Assembly: GCF_040183065.1 (NCBI RefSeq)
Contig: NC_091131.1
Span: forward strand, 103,975,830-104,039,829
Direction of reading: 5' to 3'
Source of the DNA: Periplaneta americana
Taxonomy: Eukaryota > Arthropoda > Insecta > Blattodea > Blattidae
Length of the DNA stretch: 64,000 nt
Shown here one piece after another: positions 1-10,913 of this stretch; position 1 is the first letter of the stretch, and each line of letters begins with the position of its first letter. Position numbers and translations under genes: made by a program. The notes under the pieces are model-generated. The model ran no database searches and was not told where the DNA came from. It saw nothing but the letters and a program-made list of their open reading frames with translations.

Positions 1-7
1 GCACGCG

Positions 8-300
8 TTGTATTCTTCACCTGACATAATTAGGAACATTAAATCCAGACGTTTGAGATGGGCAGGGCATGTAGCACATATGGGCGAATCCAGAAATGCA
101 TATAGAGTGTTAGTTGGGAGACCGGAGGGAAAAAGACCTTCAGGGAGGCCGAGACGTAGATGGGAGGATAATATTAAAATGGATTTGAGGGAGGTGGGGT
201 ATGATGATAGAGACTGGATTAATCTTGCCCAGGATAGGGACCGCTGGCGGGCTTATGTGAGGGCGGCAATGAACCTTCGGGTTCCTTAAAAGCCATTGTA
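8..300 (+). pseudogene. RTE-like non-LTR retrotransposon, 3' end of ORF with GTAA tail
   Basis: An open frame of 93 residues carries the C-terminal tail typical of insect endonuclease/reverse transcriptase ORFs. Visible blocks are RRLRWAGHVAHMGE, GRPEGKRPSGRPRRRWEDNI and WRAYVRAAMNLRVP. The catalytic RT domain is missing, so only the 3' end lies in the window; whether the copy is 5'-truncated cannot be judged because it starts at the window edge. The stop is followed within 15 bp by a short (GTAA)n run, which looks like the element's 3' tail. Two further copies of the same tail are at 8990-9196 (+) and 19698-19953 (-), both ending in the same run. The protein tail assignment is from known families; the RTE clade is inferred. 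Confidence 0.75.
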
Positions 301-1560
301 AGTAAGTAAGTAACATTTCATAATTACTTTAATATTCCGACAGAAAGGAGCAAGATAAATTCTTTTCCATCATATTTATATAATTAAAACGACAGCGATT
401 GCAGTAGAATATTTGTAGCTTAGATTTTATAAAAATTATTGTACACATTTCAGTATTTCTATTTGTTTGTTTGTCTGTTTCTTTATTCATATACATTCGG
501 ACTCTAATCGATACTTTTCATCGTTGATATTATTAAACTTCCTATGTGACAGTACACAATATAATTTTTCAGGAGGAAGAAAAAATTAATTAAAACTCAA
601 TGGGCCTACATAATAATATGAAGTAATTCGGTAAAAACAAGACGTTGGTGAATATGATGAAAATAAATGACATCATCGAGGATCAGTGTAGTCCTATTGA
701 TATTTAATTCATTTTTTCTTCCTTCTGAAATATTATTTTCTGTACTGTCACATAGGCGGTTTCATAAAATCAATGACGATATACTTTAAGCAACCTTATT
801 TTATTATCAGGCACTGGCTGATACAATACATTACCTTTCAACCAAGTGCAGTAAATATAGTCAATTCTCATAATAGAAATCGATAAATACTGTAATTCAT
901 AGCTCATAAAAACTCGAATTTATACTACCTCCAATAATAATAAAATTATTATAAAATATGCATAAGAATATATCGTCGGCTTAGAGTAGTAATATCACCT
1001 GTACTTTGGATTTGGTCCTAAAGTTTCACAGTTAATTTATACACTCAGTTTTTTGTTTCTCTTTTAAAATTTTCTTTTAGTTAGTTAGCAGGTTTACATT
1101 CTAACACAACGATATGAGGCATGATCACCATGTGAATTTCTTGTATTTAGACTTATCAAGAAGAACTTGCTGTGTATTAACAGATTTCTTATAGACGTGG
1201 CCTTTATAAAAGCTATATACACGTTTTCAGCAAACAAAGAACGATTTTAGCTACGGTGGAAATTTTGTTCAGGACTGAAATGAATGAACATAGATTCTTT
1301 TAAGGTAAAATATTTCGCATTTGTATCTAAAGCTAACCATTCAAATATTCTAACACATTTTTAGATTAAATAGATATGCAGTAATTTAGGCCCAAGAATA
1401 TATAACAAATTTATATTTAAATATCCTAATCTTGTCAATTCTAATAGTCCTAGTATTAAATTTAAAAAGTTATGTATGGATTTTATAAAAATTGAAAAAT
1501 TGTAAATTTAAATTTATATACTATAATTGCACAGTAGACATAAGACAAATTGTATTGTAT
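301..1560. other. AT-rich stretch, nothing recognised
   Basis: No open frame of note, no tRNA-like boxes and no terminal inverted repeats were seen. Short A/T-rich runs predominate. Confidence 0.5.
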
Positions 1561-1570
1561 AATTATTAAT

Positions 1571-1712
1571 TACAATTCAGGAATCCGCCCCTGAGCACGA
1601 GTTCTACTCTTTCAGGGGCGAGCTAAAGTTTTTCTGTATATATTATATTTTATGTTACAATTATTAGCAAAATAATAATAAATAAATAAATAAATTAATT
1701 AATTAATTAATT
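1571..1712 (+). mobile_element. Non-LTR retroelement 3' terminus: hairpin plus AAAT-type tail
   Basis: A 10-bp stem, CGCCCCTGAg paired with TTCAGGGGCG, is followed about 60 bp later by (AAAT)n/(TTAA)n microsatellite. Hairpin plus simple tail is the arrangement of the CR1-like 3' ends at 25133, 48084 and 61043 in this window, though the hairpin sequence differs. No coding sequence is recognisable upstream, so this is probably a very short 5'-truncated copy. Confidence 0.45.
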
Positions 1713-2100
1713 AACATTCTGGCACACAGCTACAATTTCATGTTTTTATGCCTTAAATTCGGATTCATATTCCAGTAAATCAAAGTAGAATTTATGATAG
1801 ATAAAGAAGTTGTTCGGGACAATATTTGCGGGATATTCCGTTCCTCTTTGTATCATTCCGCCATCTCTGCATTAACTTACTAGCATAATCATCATCCTGG
1901 AGTGCAATAGATTTGCTGTCAATGGTGCACCACGGGGAAAAATTAAAATTGCAAAATGATTTACACTTTTTTTATATATTAACTCTAGAAGGGAACGCTG
2001 AAGTTGAAATGATCTAGAATCAAAGTAAACCGCCATAAAAATAAATAACATAAAACAAAGAAAGATCGTAGAATTTTCGTTCGTTTATGTCCCTTAAGTA

Positions 2101-3196
2101 GGGTAAAACTGCTTAATTCCGTGATACTCCTAGTCCCGTGATAAAATTTCAATTGACTGCCATGGAGTTATGGTCTCTGACTTTTAAGTTTTTGAAATAC
2201 CTAACATATGCCAGGAGATGTCTTCTTTTCAATTTTATTGAGCACCCGTCTTTTCAATGGAAGCAGACGACTGCAGAAGCTTTTGTTCAGTGATAGGTGG
2301 TTGATCAGTAAGTTTTTCTTTCTCTTGTGGCCACTCCTGAAGAAACATTTTATATTTGAGGTAAGAATTAATATAGCATTATAAAATTGATATATTATTG
2401 TAGATTAAAATCAGATGAATCAATGTGTATGATTATTTAAACATTATGAGACAGTAACAATGCTACAGGAGCTTTCCCATTTTCGGATTTATTTTCATAT
2501 TTCTCCTTCCTGGCTCACTCGACAACTGATTATTAAAATTAATGTCTATGAAAGAAAATAGTTCGTGAAAATAATAATAGAAATAAGTTGTAGAAAACAT
2601 CAATTACAATTCTAAGAAAAGAATATATATTTAACTTAATTACTGCTGTTGTTAGGAATATAAATAATGGGAAATAATTGTATTATAATTCAATTTTTCA
2701 AATTTAATTTTGTATTGAATTTAACTTTCAGTTTATTTTGTTTAAAATATATTAATATGTAATATGTATTCCTGTAGTTACACAAATATTTTCTATGACA
2801 TTTGTCACTTAGGTCCTTTTTCTATGTTGTACTTCTTGCTTCATCCATATTAAAACAATATACCATGACTTTAATATGTTTTTCCAAATACATGTTTGTT
2901 TTCTGAGCAGTTAATAAGGATTATTTTAGCATTACGGAATTAGGATATCACTCACGAAATTAGGAAAGCATTATCACGGAATTTGGATCACTGTCACGAA
3001 TTTAGGAACCACCGTATAACAATGAAGAATCATATATTATATACCAAACTTGTGAAACTGTTGACATTGAATGTTGTAAAAACTGTAGCTAAAGGTCCAA
3101 ATAACGTCATTTAGGTGTTATTTGAAAATTTTTATTACAATTTTGGCATAAATATAGACTTCATTAAATATGTCACGGAATTAGGCAACCTTACCC
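2101..3196. mobile_element. TIR DNA transposon (non-autonomous, TA target site)
   Basis: The left end GGGTAAAACTGCTTAATTCC matches the reverse complement of the right end, GGGTAAGGTTGCCTAATTCC. The match then continues through GTGA. Both ends are bordered by TA. The right subterminal part (about 2930-3020) holds four degenerate direct copies of a CACGGAATTAGGA motif, as expected of transposase-binding repeats. No transposase frame is visible. The TA target suggests the Tc1/mariner/pogo group; the exact family is unknown. Confidence 0.7.
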
Positions 3197-3441
3197 TACA
3201 TCTCTAATTGCATCAAATTCGAATAGGAAACTATGAAGGTTACTGCTGTATATGTAGAAAATCATACTGTACTGTATCAAAGATTTTAAATTTTATGTGC
3301 AATACTTAATATAACTGTAATCATTTCTCAAGACTATATTTTATATGAGATATTGCTCTCGTTCATATCATATTTCAGTACAGAGAACAAGTCGTATACA
3401 TAAAGTTACAGAGAAAATACAAAGAAATAGTACTCGTATAT

Positions 3442-3554
3442 TACAATACAAGGTTGGGAAGTGCTTTTTACGAAATCGAGGTTTGAAAAACGAGCAGAGT
3501 GAGTTTCCCAATTCCCGAGATTTCGTAAAAAGCACTTCCCAACCGTGTATTGTA
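3442..3554. repeat. 36-bp-arm inverted repeat (hairpin)
   Basis: Arms 3442-3477 and 3518-3554 are almost perfectly complementary, with core GTTGGGAAGTGCTTTTTACG and its complement separated by about 40 bp. It may be a small fold-back MITE; no TSD was identified. Confidence 0.75.
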
Positions 3555-3842
3555 GGCCTACAACATTTTTTGCACGATCATATTTTTAAAATTGCAAGTA
3601 TAATATATTTTGCATCGAAAATTTAGAATAATATTATTCCAAAGCTTCGCAAAACTGCACTGCAATGTTAACTGGTAACAATAAGTGCACTGTAATGGGT
3701 CTATTTTAGTATAGTTTTATGTTATGAAGAATTTCTGTGTGAGAATTCTAACTTTCAAGGCCTAACAACAATAGCTGTAAATACAACACAAAACACGATC
3801 GTGCAAAGAATATTATTGTATCTTAGTTATTCAAAATGGCGT

Positions 3843-3990
3843 CCAAGTAGCTCAGTTGGTAGAGCAACTGGCTAAGGACTGGAAACGCCCGATTGATAGC
3901 GATTATTCTCATTGCAAAAACTTTCTGAAGGTCCAGGATCCACTCAGCTTCCTATCAATTTGAGTACCGGCCCTTTCCTGCAGGTAAATT
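3843..3990 (+). mobile_element. tRNA-headed SINE-like fragment
   Basis: GTAGCTCAGTTGGTAGAGCA is a good pol III A box as in tRNA D arms. The expected B box is poor and no cloverleaf closes, so this is a SINE head and not a tRNA gene. Confidence 0.5.
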
Positions 3991-4102
3991 AAATTATAGT
4001 TTATTTAACGACGCAACTGCAGAGGTTATGTCAGCGTCGCCTGTGTGCCGGAATTTTGTCCCACAGGAGTTCTTTTATATGCCAGTAAATATACTGACAT
4101 GA

Positions 4103-4665
4103 TATTTTCATTTTGAAGGTAGTTTTAACCAATAAGCAGAAGTACAATGAGTATAGGATGAATGTGGCCGTCGATTTACTTATCACATAATATATAGTGT
4201 TATTAACTATATTGCATTTTATTGATTAACGTTTTCGGCATACTATGCCATCATCAGATCATGAGAAGTATCACTTATACAGTACATGCTTCATATTGGT
4301 GCAACATAGGTTAAATGCAATATATTCAAATAACAAACAACAATAATAATCATGATTACACTAGTTATATAGGCAATACTCGTGATTGGATATGTCCAAG
4401 TTCAGATGTTAAATTGGACACTATGTAAATGTCATTATGTCATAATATGTTAAAATACAAGAACAATAATTGGATAAAATTATAACAAATCTATAAAACT
4501 ATAACACATGACACTTGATATAATTCTTAATAAAAAGATATCATTTCTCACTCACTCACTCACTCACTCACTCACTCACTCACTCACTCACTCACTCACT
4601 CACTCACTCACTCACTCACTCACTCACTCACTCACTCACTCACTCACTCACTCACTCACTCATAA
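4103..4665 (-). mobile_element. Inserted element, Penelope-like 3'/5' region with (CACT)n tail
   Basis: The segment is bounded by an 8-bp direct repeat. On the minus strand, CTGATGA (4251-4257) is followed by the hairpin GGCA-TAGTA-TGCC (4237-4249) and GAAA (4233-4236). This arrangement recalls the hammerhead core reported in Penelope-like elements. One edge consists of about 110 bp of pure (CACT)n. No RT or GIY-YIG frame is present. The Penelope assignment is an inference from the motif alone. Confidence 0.4.
4549..4662. repeat. (CACT)n microsatellite
   Basis: About 28 uninterrupted tetranucleotide units. The apparent (LTHS)n peptide read through it is an artefact. Confidence 0.98.
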
Positions 4666-5117
4666 TGACATGAGCCTGTCGCATTTAAACACACTTTAAT
4701 GCCATCGACCTGGGCCGGGATCGAACCCGCAACCTCGAGCACAGAAGGCCACCGCTATACCGACTACGCTACCGAGGCCGACTTGCAGGTAAATGTCGGT
4801 ACAAGAGTCTAGGGTGCGTAAGCAATTCTGCTCCTCGCAATGCCGAATGAGGGCGGAAAGACACCTGCTATGCTGAATGACAGCGACAGCCGTAAGTTGG
4901 ACAGTCAACAGCTGAATGACAGCCGACAGCTGTAAGCTGAATAATGACAGCCGTAAGAGAGGAAAAGGCAATACTGCTCCTCGGAATGCCGTGCGGTCAC
5001 GTGCTCACTGATGTAATGATATAGTTTTTATGTTAAAATATATCTTGAGGTAGGCCTAACTGAATTTTCGGTCATTGTCTGTATCATAATTAAATATAAA
5101 GAAATCTAATTACAATT

Positions 5118-5364
5118 GAAGAGTCCACTGCAAGAATGATGGATGTTATTTGGAATACATTTTGCAGGAGAAGCAATTGAAAGTTAGAAATGCTTAGCGC
5201 TCAAAGCTTAACTGTGATTTTCCGACCATTACTGGACAATGACTATCAGTGTTAATGTCATATAACTCTGTATGTACATTCTATATGTCTTAAGCTATGC
5301 ATTGACAGTGTTAGTTCATTTTCGACAAGAAAGTGACATCCATCATTCTTGCAGTGGACTCTTC
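5118..5364. mobile_element. 247-bp MITE, copy 1 (intact)
   Basis: The left end GAAGAGTCCACTGCAAGAAT is matched by its complement at the right end, with the TIR running on to GATGGATGT. A second copy of the same element is at 40468-41881, where it is split by a hAT-like MITE. This intact copy therefore shows the empty site. No convincing TSD could be set for copy 1. Confidence 0.85.
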
Positions 5365-5843
5365 AATTAAAATGTCAGTATTAAAAGAGCTCTGTTCTCT
5401 ATACGTATGTAGAGAAAACAAAAATATCTATGGACCACAGAAAATCGTCCCCGCTTACCCCCCAGCCCCCGCGTAATACCGAATGACCAAGGAAAGGGAC
5501 AACTGATTTTCGCTATGCTGGGGAATTGACATAGTCCTTTGAGTTTGGCAGGTCATGTTTCGCGTCATGTGTTATTCTTATTGTCGTGTTTTCGAGCCTG
5601 TTGTAATTCTGTGGTGTTCAGACTGAGTATCATTGTTCATCAAATTCGCGCCTGTTAATTCTGTGGTGTTCAGACTGAGTATCATTGCTCATAAAAATAA
5701 CATTCGTGTGATAGATGTGAATGCAGACTACAAGTTAGTGTATTATAATGTTATGAAATGTTACGTAACATGTTTCGTGCTTATGTTGCTTAGACTGAAT
5801 TCTTCTTGCATATAGTAGGATAAGTGTCTTTTAGGGACTAATA

Positions 5844-6140
5844 GTGCTGGTTCTAATTAATTTTGGAATGGTCATGAATGATAAAGAGTTAGCTGTTTCG
5901 TATTATCGTGCGTTTTGCTGCATTAATAACAGAATAAACATGCCTAAACAGTTCAATTATTCGGAGTGTAATAAAGGCTTTGACTATAATAGAAATCTTA
6001 GAAGACATGTATCAAAAGCACATCCTCATGTTTTAAAGATAAACCAGAAGTCGTATGCTTATGAGTGTTCTGCATGTCAAAGAAAATTTAATCACAATAA
6101 AAATTTGAAATTCCACGAATGATTAGTTCATGGTACCGGC
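5844..6140 (+). pseudogene. Decayed C2H2 zinc-finger ORF inside TIR element
   Basis: A 92-residue frame contains two finger-like units. The first (about residues 34-60) reads FNYSECNKGFDYNRNLRRH then VSKAH: the spacing is right but the first cysteine position is Tyr. The second (about residues 72-92) reads YECSACQRKFNHNKNLKFHE, and a TGA stop falls where the last His turn should continue; the frame after it still reads LVHG. Fingers of this form are DNA-binding in general. Here one zinc ligand is lost and the second finger is cut, so the copy is probably non-functional. It lies between the inverted termini at 4801-6286 and so travels with that element, either as part of its own transposase or as a captured host fragment. 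Confidence 0.65.
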
Positions 6141-6295
6141 ACACCTGAAAATATTAAGGGAAGCAAATTGGCTTCCTCTACTACGACTGTCGCTGTCATT
6201 CAGCATATCAGGTATAGCATTCGTCTCTTTCCGCCCTCATTCGGCATTGCGAGGAGCAGAATTGCTTACGCTCCCTAGACTCTTGTAATGTCGGT

Positions 6296-6789
6296 CGGAG
6301 CGTGATGCCGACCACATCGTCTCGTTCTAGTTCCGACGTCATGAAAGCATGGAGCTCTACCTGTGTGTCTTCATGGCATTATGGATGAAGTGAGAGCAAT
6401 TCGGCGCCTGTACTGTTCTCCAACCAGGAGATCAACCGTGAAAGGAGTGTGCTTACTATTGCGTCATCTATTGGAGCGAAGTAGATAGATAATATTAGAG
6501 TTATAACGTCAGTTTAAAAATCATGCGCTCTCCTGCATATGTTATTTCCTGTATGGAGGGATTAAAAGACCAGGAAATTAACTGTGATCTAATTTTGTAA
6601 CTACCTAGATATGTGTATATCAGTGTTATCGTTTATGCTTTGAGAGATAGCCAATAGAGATACGAGTACCGACGTGTGTGACTTTATGACATCTTATGAC
6701 ATCAACATTCATTCACAGCATCACCCCGCTCCGTCTCATTCCCTTGAGACTTTCTCGTGGTTGGAGTACAGTATTGCAGTCCACATCTA
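6296..6789. other. Unassigned repeat-like flank
   Basis: It probably continues the repeat interrupted at 4800 (GGAGCGTGATGCCGACCAC). No gene is recognised. Confidence 0.35.
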
Positions 6790-6927
6790 CAGTGACGTCG
6801 CCAGGATCAGAGCAAGGGGGGTGCGGATGGGGTGCGAGACTTAAAAATGGGGTGCGAGCTGTAAAAATGTGGTACATAAAAAATTCAAAATGTTCTTTCA
6901 TGCACTTGCGCGCATACTATGCATCTG

Positions 6928-6981
<54 letters not shown>

Positions 6982-7184
6982 GCTCATCACATCCATTACG
7001 ATACACTATGGGACGTAGTTGTTTTTTCACATCCAAGAAATTGTTTGTTTGGTTGTTTTTGTTCTTCGAAATAATTTATGCCTAGTATTTTGTTAATAAA
7101 TTGCCCTTTGGGGTGCTGAAAGGGGTGCTCCGATTTTTATGGGGCGCTTGTGCACCCTTTCGCACCCCCCTAGCGACGTCCCTG
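6790..7184. mobile_element. hAT-like MITE with exact 8-bp TSD
   Basis: The left end CAGTGACGTCGCCAGG and right end ...TAGCGACGTCCCTG are inverted copies (CAGNGACGTCGC), and GGGGGGTGCG is also inverted on both sides. CACATCTA flanks both ends (6782-6789 and 7185-7192). It contains a (ATT)n run at 6930-6980 and GGGGTGC-rich subterminal motifs. It is non-coding. Confidence 0.88.
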
Positions 7185-7192
7185 CACATCTA

Positions 7193-8295
7193 TCTCGGTT
7201 ACCACATTTAACAGACCACTTTCCAGTTCCAGAGGTTTCGCCAAGTGAGCACTCCAAACATGCCTTCAGAAATGCTTTTTCGCTAGGTAGTCCAAATTAT
7301 TTCACTGTATGGACAGTCCTTAATCCAAAACTCCATACTTGAGGTTTTTGAACTCTGTATAAAATCTGCTGCTAAACAGAGCCCTAAATTTACATTGTGA
7401 TATCTAGGAAGCCGAGATTGTTTAATCTAGCTGTATACCACTCTTCGAAATAATGCTCTTTTATTGACGTAAGGAACAATGTCTCGGAAGGAGGGGTGCA
7501 TGAGGGAAAGAAACTGTTAGTCTTATATACATTCTGTGTATTTACAAATTGTAATTTTAAACCATACTAAAGGAAATATTTTTTATTATATATGAGTTCA
7601 GTATACAAGAAAATGTTTATGACCTTTCACAGAGCATTGGGTGTACTAAGCTATTTATTGTGTTGCGAACGAGGCAGCTCTCTCTTGCCTTGCGCTCTAT
7701 GACTTTTTCTTATCATTGTTTTACGACCGCTGTTGAGTACTGAAGAAAAAAGCGTACAGTAAGCCTACACCCACGACAATAGATAAGAGGCATTGTTTTA
7801 TGATTATGACGTTATTTTCTTTTTTCCTGTTGCCATATCCTTGTTTCCTATAGGACAAAAACACGTCCAGCTGTTTTACCTACCTTGGAGACATCGTTAA
7901 TAATGGAGCGAATGTTCATTTCCTCATATACGTGCATTCTGAATTGCTGCGAAAGAGTGTGCTTCACATTCTATACGTTGGTAAACTGACATAGGAGAAA
8001 GTTTAAGGCTGAAGCTATTTCAAAGTACCGAATAAGTCATGACCATATCTTTGTAGTGGCCCAAAAAGTTATTTCCAGTTTTTTAGGGAAAATACATTTC
8101 CATCATACCTGACACCAAACATATGACAGGGGATTTATTAAATCCTTTATTAATAAAATGTTTATTAAAAAAATCTATAAACTTTTTATCACATTGCCAT
8201 TCTTTAACAATGATCACATTTATTGTTTCTACATTTACAGTTGATGTAGATTCATTATCAATAAATTTATAACTACTACGTCTTGTAAAATTTGT
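7193..8295. other. No gene recognised; possible RT relic near 7870-7980
   Basis: Around 7875 the + strand reads FTYLGDIVNNGANVHFL, which resembles the post-catalytic block of non-LTR RTs. The similarity is too short to name a family. Confidence 0.3.
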
Positions 8296-8805
8296 TATGC
8301 TCGACCATGCCGAAATGTAGTAATTATACATCTTGTAGTAGCCCTTTAATGGACCTCATTAAAGTACACCTGTTCATTAAAGTTCAGGTTTTCCACCAAT
8401 CAGAAAGCAATATGAAAGCGCAAGTGTGATTATTCTCGGATATGCAATCGAAAGACAACTAGCAAAACGTCACGTAGGCTGGAAATCCAATACTGTCGCA
8501 GAAGGTTATGTTCTGTTACTATAATAATTAGCGTTAATTGTAAATAATATTAAAATAAATTCAATTTGTCATCTCGTTTTTCAATGTCTAAATCAATTTC
8601 CAGGTTATATCAATATCAATGTTCATTTTACTCTCTAGATTATATCAAGGTCAATGATATTTGTTCCTCGGAAAAAAATCTATACTTTCACGTCTGCGCA
8701 CATCTCACAATTTACGAGATTGCACAAGGTCACTTCCGCTCCCAGTCAGATAAGAGTAATATGAATACTTATGAATAATTTCTGTTAGAAATCTGGTCGA
8801 GCATA
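8296..8805. mobile_element. Small TIR element
   Basis: A perfect 12-bp inverted repeat, TATGCTCGACCA and TGGTCGAGCATA, bounds 510 bp of non-coding DNA. No TSD is evident and the superfamily is unknown. Confidence 0.55.
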
Positions 8806-8989
8806 AAAAGTCGTATGGAACTTGCCTATAATGGTAATTAAGACGCTCGTATGAAAATTATGAAACTTGCTTGCGCTCGTTTCATAAACATACTTGCGTC
8901 GTAATTACTGCCATCATAGGCTCGTTGCATAATGTACTATTGTCGTTCCCTCACACGTTCGTTTCCACTCGTTTTCGGCACGCCTTGAT

Positions 8990-9196
8990 TTGATCGGTTT
9001 GGGAGGTCGGAGGGAAACAGACTTTTGGGGAGGCCGAGATGTAGATGGGAGGATAATATTAAAATGGATTTGAAGGAAGTGGGATATGATGGTAGGGACT
9101 GGATTAATCTTATTCAGGATAGGAACCGATAGCGGGCTTATGTGAGGGTGGCAATGAACCACCGGATTCCTTAAAAGCCATAACTAAGTAAGTACC
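8990..9196 (+). pseudogene. RTE-like element 3' end, second copy
   Basis: The + strand reads GRPRCRWEDNIKMDLKEVGY and RAYVRVAMNHRIP with one internal stop, then a short TAAG run. It is the same tail as 8-300, 5'-truncated. Confidence 0.75.
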
Positions 9197-10375
9197 ATTA
9201 TGTACTTTCATTATTATCTTGTTCTTTTCGCTTTCGATAAGTACGCCTGTACTCTGCTTACGACTTTTCGCTACCATAACAGAGGAATACTAACTCTTTC
9301 TTGTAAAAGCTACGAATTTCAACCTTCACATATAAATATTATAATAGATTTTTCCATTTTTTTTATTTTGAGTACCCAACTTTCCCCGTATACCTAAGTG
9401 ACTCGTCTAGCTTGTACTTGAACGGCTATTATTTTATCAGATTATGATGTCATATTTTCTTTTTATACACATTTTACTTGGAAGATATCATTTATATGCT
9501 GATTCAATAACGAAAACAACAGTTCTATAGGTCTCGCAAGCAGGGAGTACCGACGGAAGGAATGCGAATGAAACACTATGATAAGGAAGAGCGGGCGACA
9601 GGAAAGGTCACGAGATAGCTTGAATGATATTCAAGAGTACAGTCCGAACAGAAATGACATCGATAGAATCAGTCTTGCGTTGTTATAGTTACATTACGAC
9701 TTTAGTTTGTTCCATTGCATGTGAATACGAGTCTTGTATCGCACGGTATTATTTCATTCGTAAACATATATTGCGCGTTTAATTAGCTTCGAATTTTTCT
9801 CTTGCTACGTTCTTTATTTCCACAGCGATGTCCTCATTTGTTCATCTTCTTGGAAAAGACAGTACTTCCATCGGCCCGAACCCCTCGCTCCCTCGGCGTG
9901 CCTACATACACACGTCAAAACAGACAGAAACGCCACCATTGCTTTTCGGTAATCGTTCCTTGCGCGAGCTATACCCCTATAATCAAATACTAGGAACTTC
10001 ATTTTACACAAATTGTTACAAGTTTTCCAAGTTCGGAGGTCGAATATACGGGTAAACATTTCGCGTCGGGAATGGTTCGTGGTATATGTATACAGCGATT
10101 TCTCCTAATCGGATTTTGATATTAAGTTATTTTGTGCTCTACAAAGAAATTCACATGAAATGTCAATTATATTGAAAAAAAAATCTTTATATCATATGAA
10201 TTATTTCTTAAAATTAACTTACCCCTAACCATAATGAAAATATATAAAATGACAGGACTTAACTTTCATGTACTGAATACTGAGTTATACATTATTTCAT
10301 AATTTCCTCTCAAACGATACTTATTGTTGGTTACTTGAAAGTAAGCACATTTTTACTTTTATTTTATTCGGTTAA
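9197..10375. other. No gene recognised
   Basis: Overlapping short frames at 9802-10059 lie on both strands and show no recognisable motif. No TIR was found. Confidence 0.4.
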
Positions 10376-10606
10376 TTAATAACGATGTACCAATTACTAG
10401 GTTATTAGCGTCGATGGAATTGGTGATAAAATGAAGCCGAAGACTCGTCATGTGGTTATCTGGAATTCGGTTTACACTTGGGGAAAACCTTGGAAAAAAC
10501 CATTCAGGTAATCAGCCCAAACAGGAATTGAACATAAGCCCGAGTGCAGCTCTGAATCAGAAGGCAAGTGCACCTACCATCTGCGCAACGCCAGTGACTC
10601 ACAAGT
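10376..10606 (-). mobile_element. tRNA-headed SINE (family B)
   Basis: The minus strand carries a tRNA-like head ending GTTCAATTCCTGTTTGGGCT, then GATTACCTGAATGGTTTTTTCC and a CGACGCTAATAACC body. This matches the head/body order of the + strand copies at 48281 and 49471. Confidence 0.65.
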
Positions 10607-10913
10607 AAAAAGGCCACGTAATGCATTTCTTCACAAAGTATCAATATCGTTAAATAATTCCATACATTGTGAATACCACTTTTCGTAAATAGAAAATAAA
10701 GTACTATGTACAATACAGAAAACGAAATGTTATCTTATTTGTCTGCACAATAATGAATAGTAGTTCAAGAAAATAAATTACAAACAGGAATGTCATTGGT
10801 AACATAATGAAGAACTAAATTGTTGTGAAACGTGAAAAACATGAGAAAGCATGTGTCATCTTCAGGACATCCATCTTTTATATATGATAGGCGTATATAT
10901 GTATATTTAATTT

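Larger units (their letters stand above)
3991..4791 (-). mobile_element. SINE/host repeat with tRNA-like head at 4676-4790, split by an insertion
   Basis: On the minus strand the head reads GTAGCGTAGTCGGTATAGCG (A-box-like), then GGTTGCGGGTTCGATCCCGG (B box). The body resumes at 3991-4102, where TTTATTTAACGACGC and GTGCCGGAATTTTGTCCCAC are seen. The two halves are separated by the 563-bp segment 4103-4665, which is flanked by the direct repeat TGACATGA (4095-4102 and 4666-4673). The far end is in turn interrupted at 4800 by the TIR element described next and appears to resume at 6296. Confidence 0.6.
4801..6286 (+). mobile_element. TIR transposon with 9-bp TSD carrying zinc-finger sequence (Mutator-like?)
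   Basis: Termini of roughly 110 bp are inverted copies. The left starts ACAAGAGTCTAGGGTGCGTA and the right end is its complement with one change in this stretch; the similarity runs on through ATTCTGCTCCTCGCAATGCC. The 9-bp direct repeat AATGTCGGT flanks it exactly (4792-4800 and 6287-6295). Inside are a 247-bp MITE (5118-5364), a tandem duplication near 5596-5690 and a decayed two-finger C2H2 ORF (5940-6140). Nine-bp TSDs and long TIRs fit Mutator-like elements, but Merlin or others are not excluded. No transposase is present. Confidence 0.8.

Noticed and set aside
4508-4699. (LTHS)n protein
   Set aside because: Translation of the (CACT)n microsatellite.
6696-7085. 129-residue frame with poly-Tyr
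   Set aside because: Crosses a hAT-like MITE boundary and a (ATT)n run.
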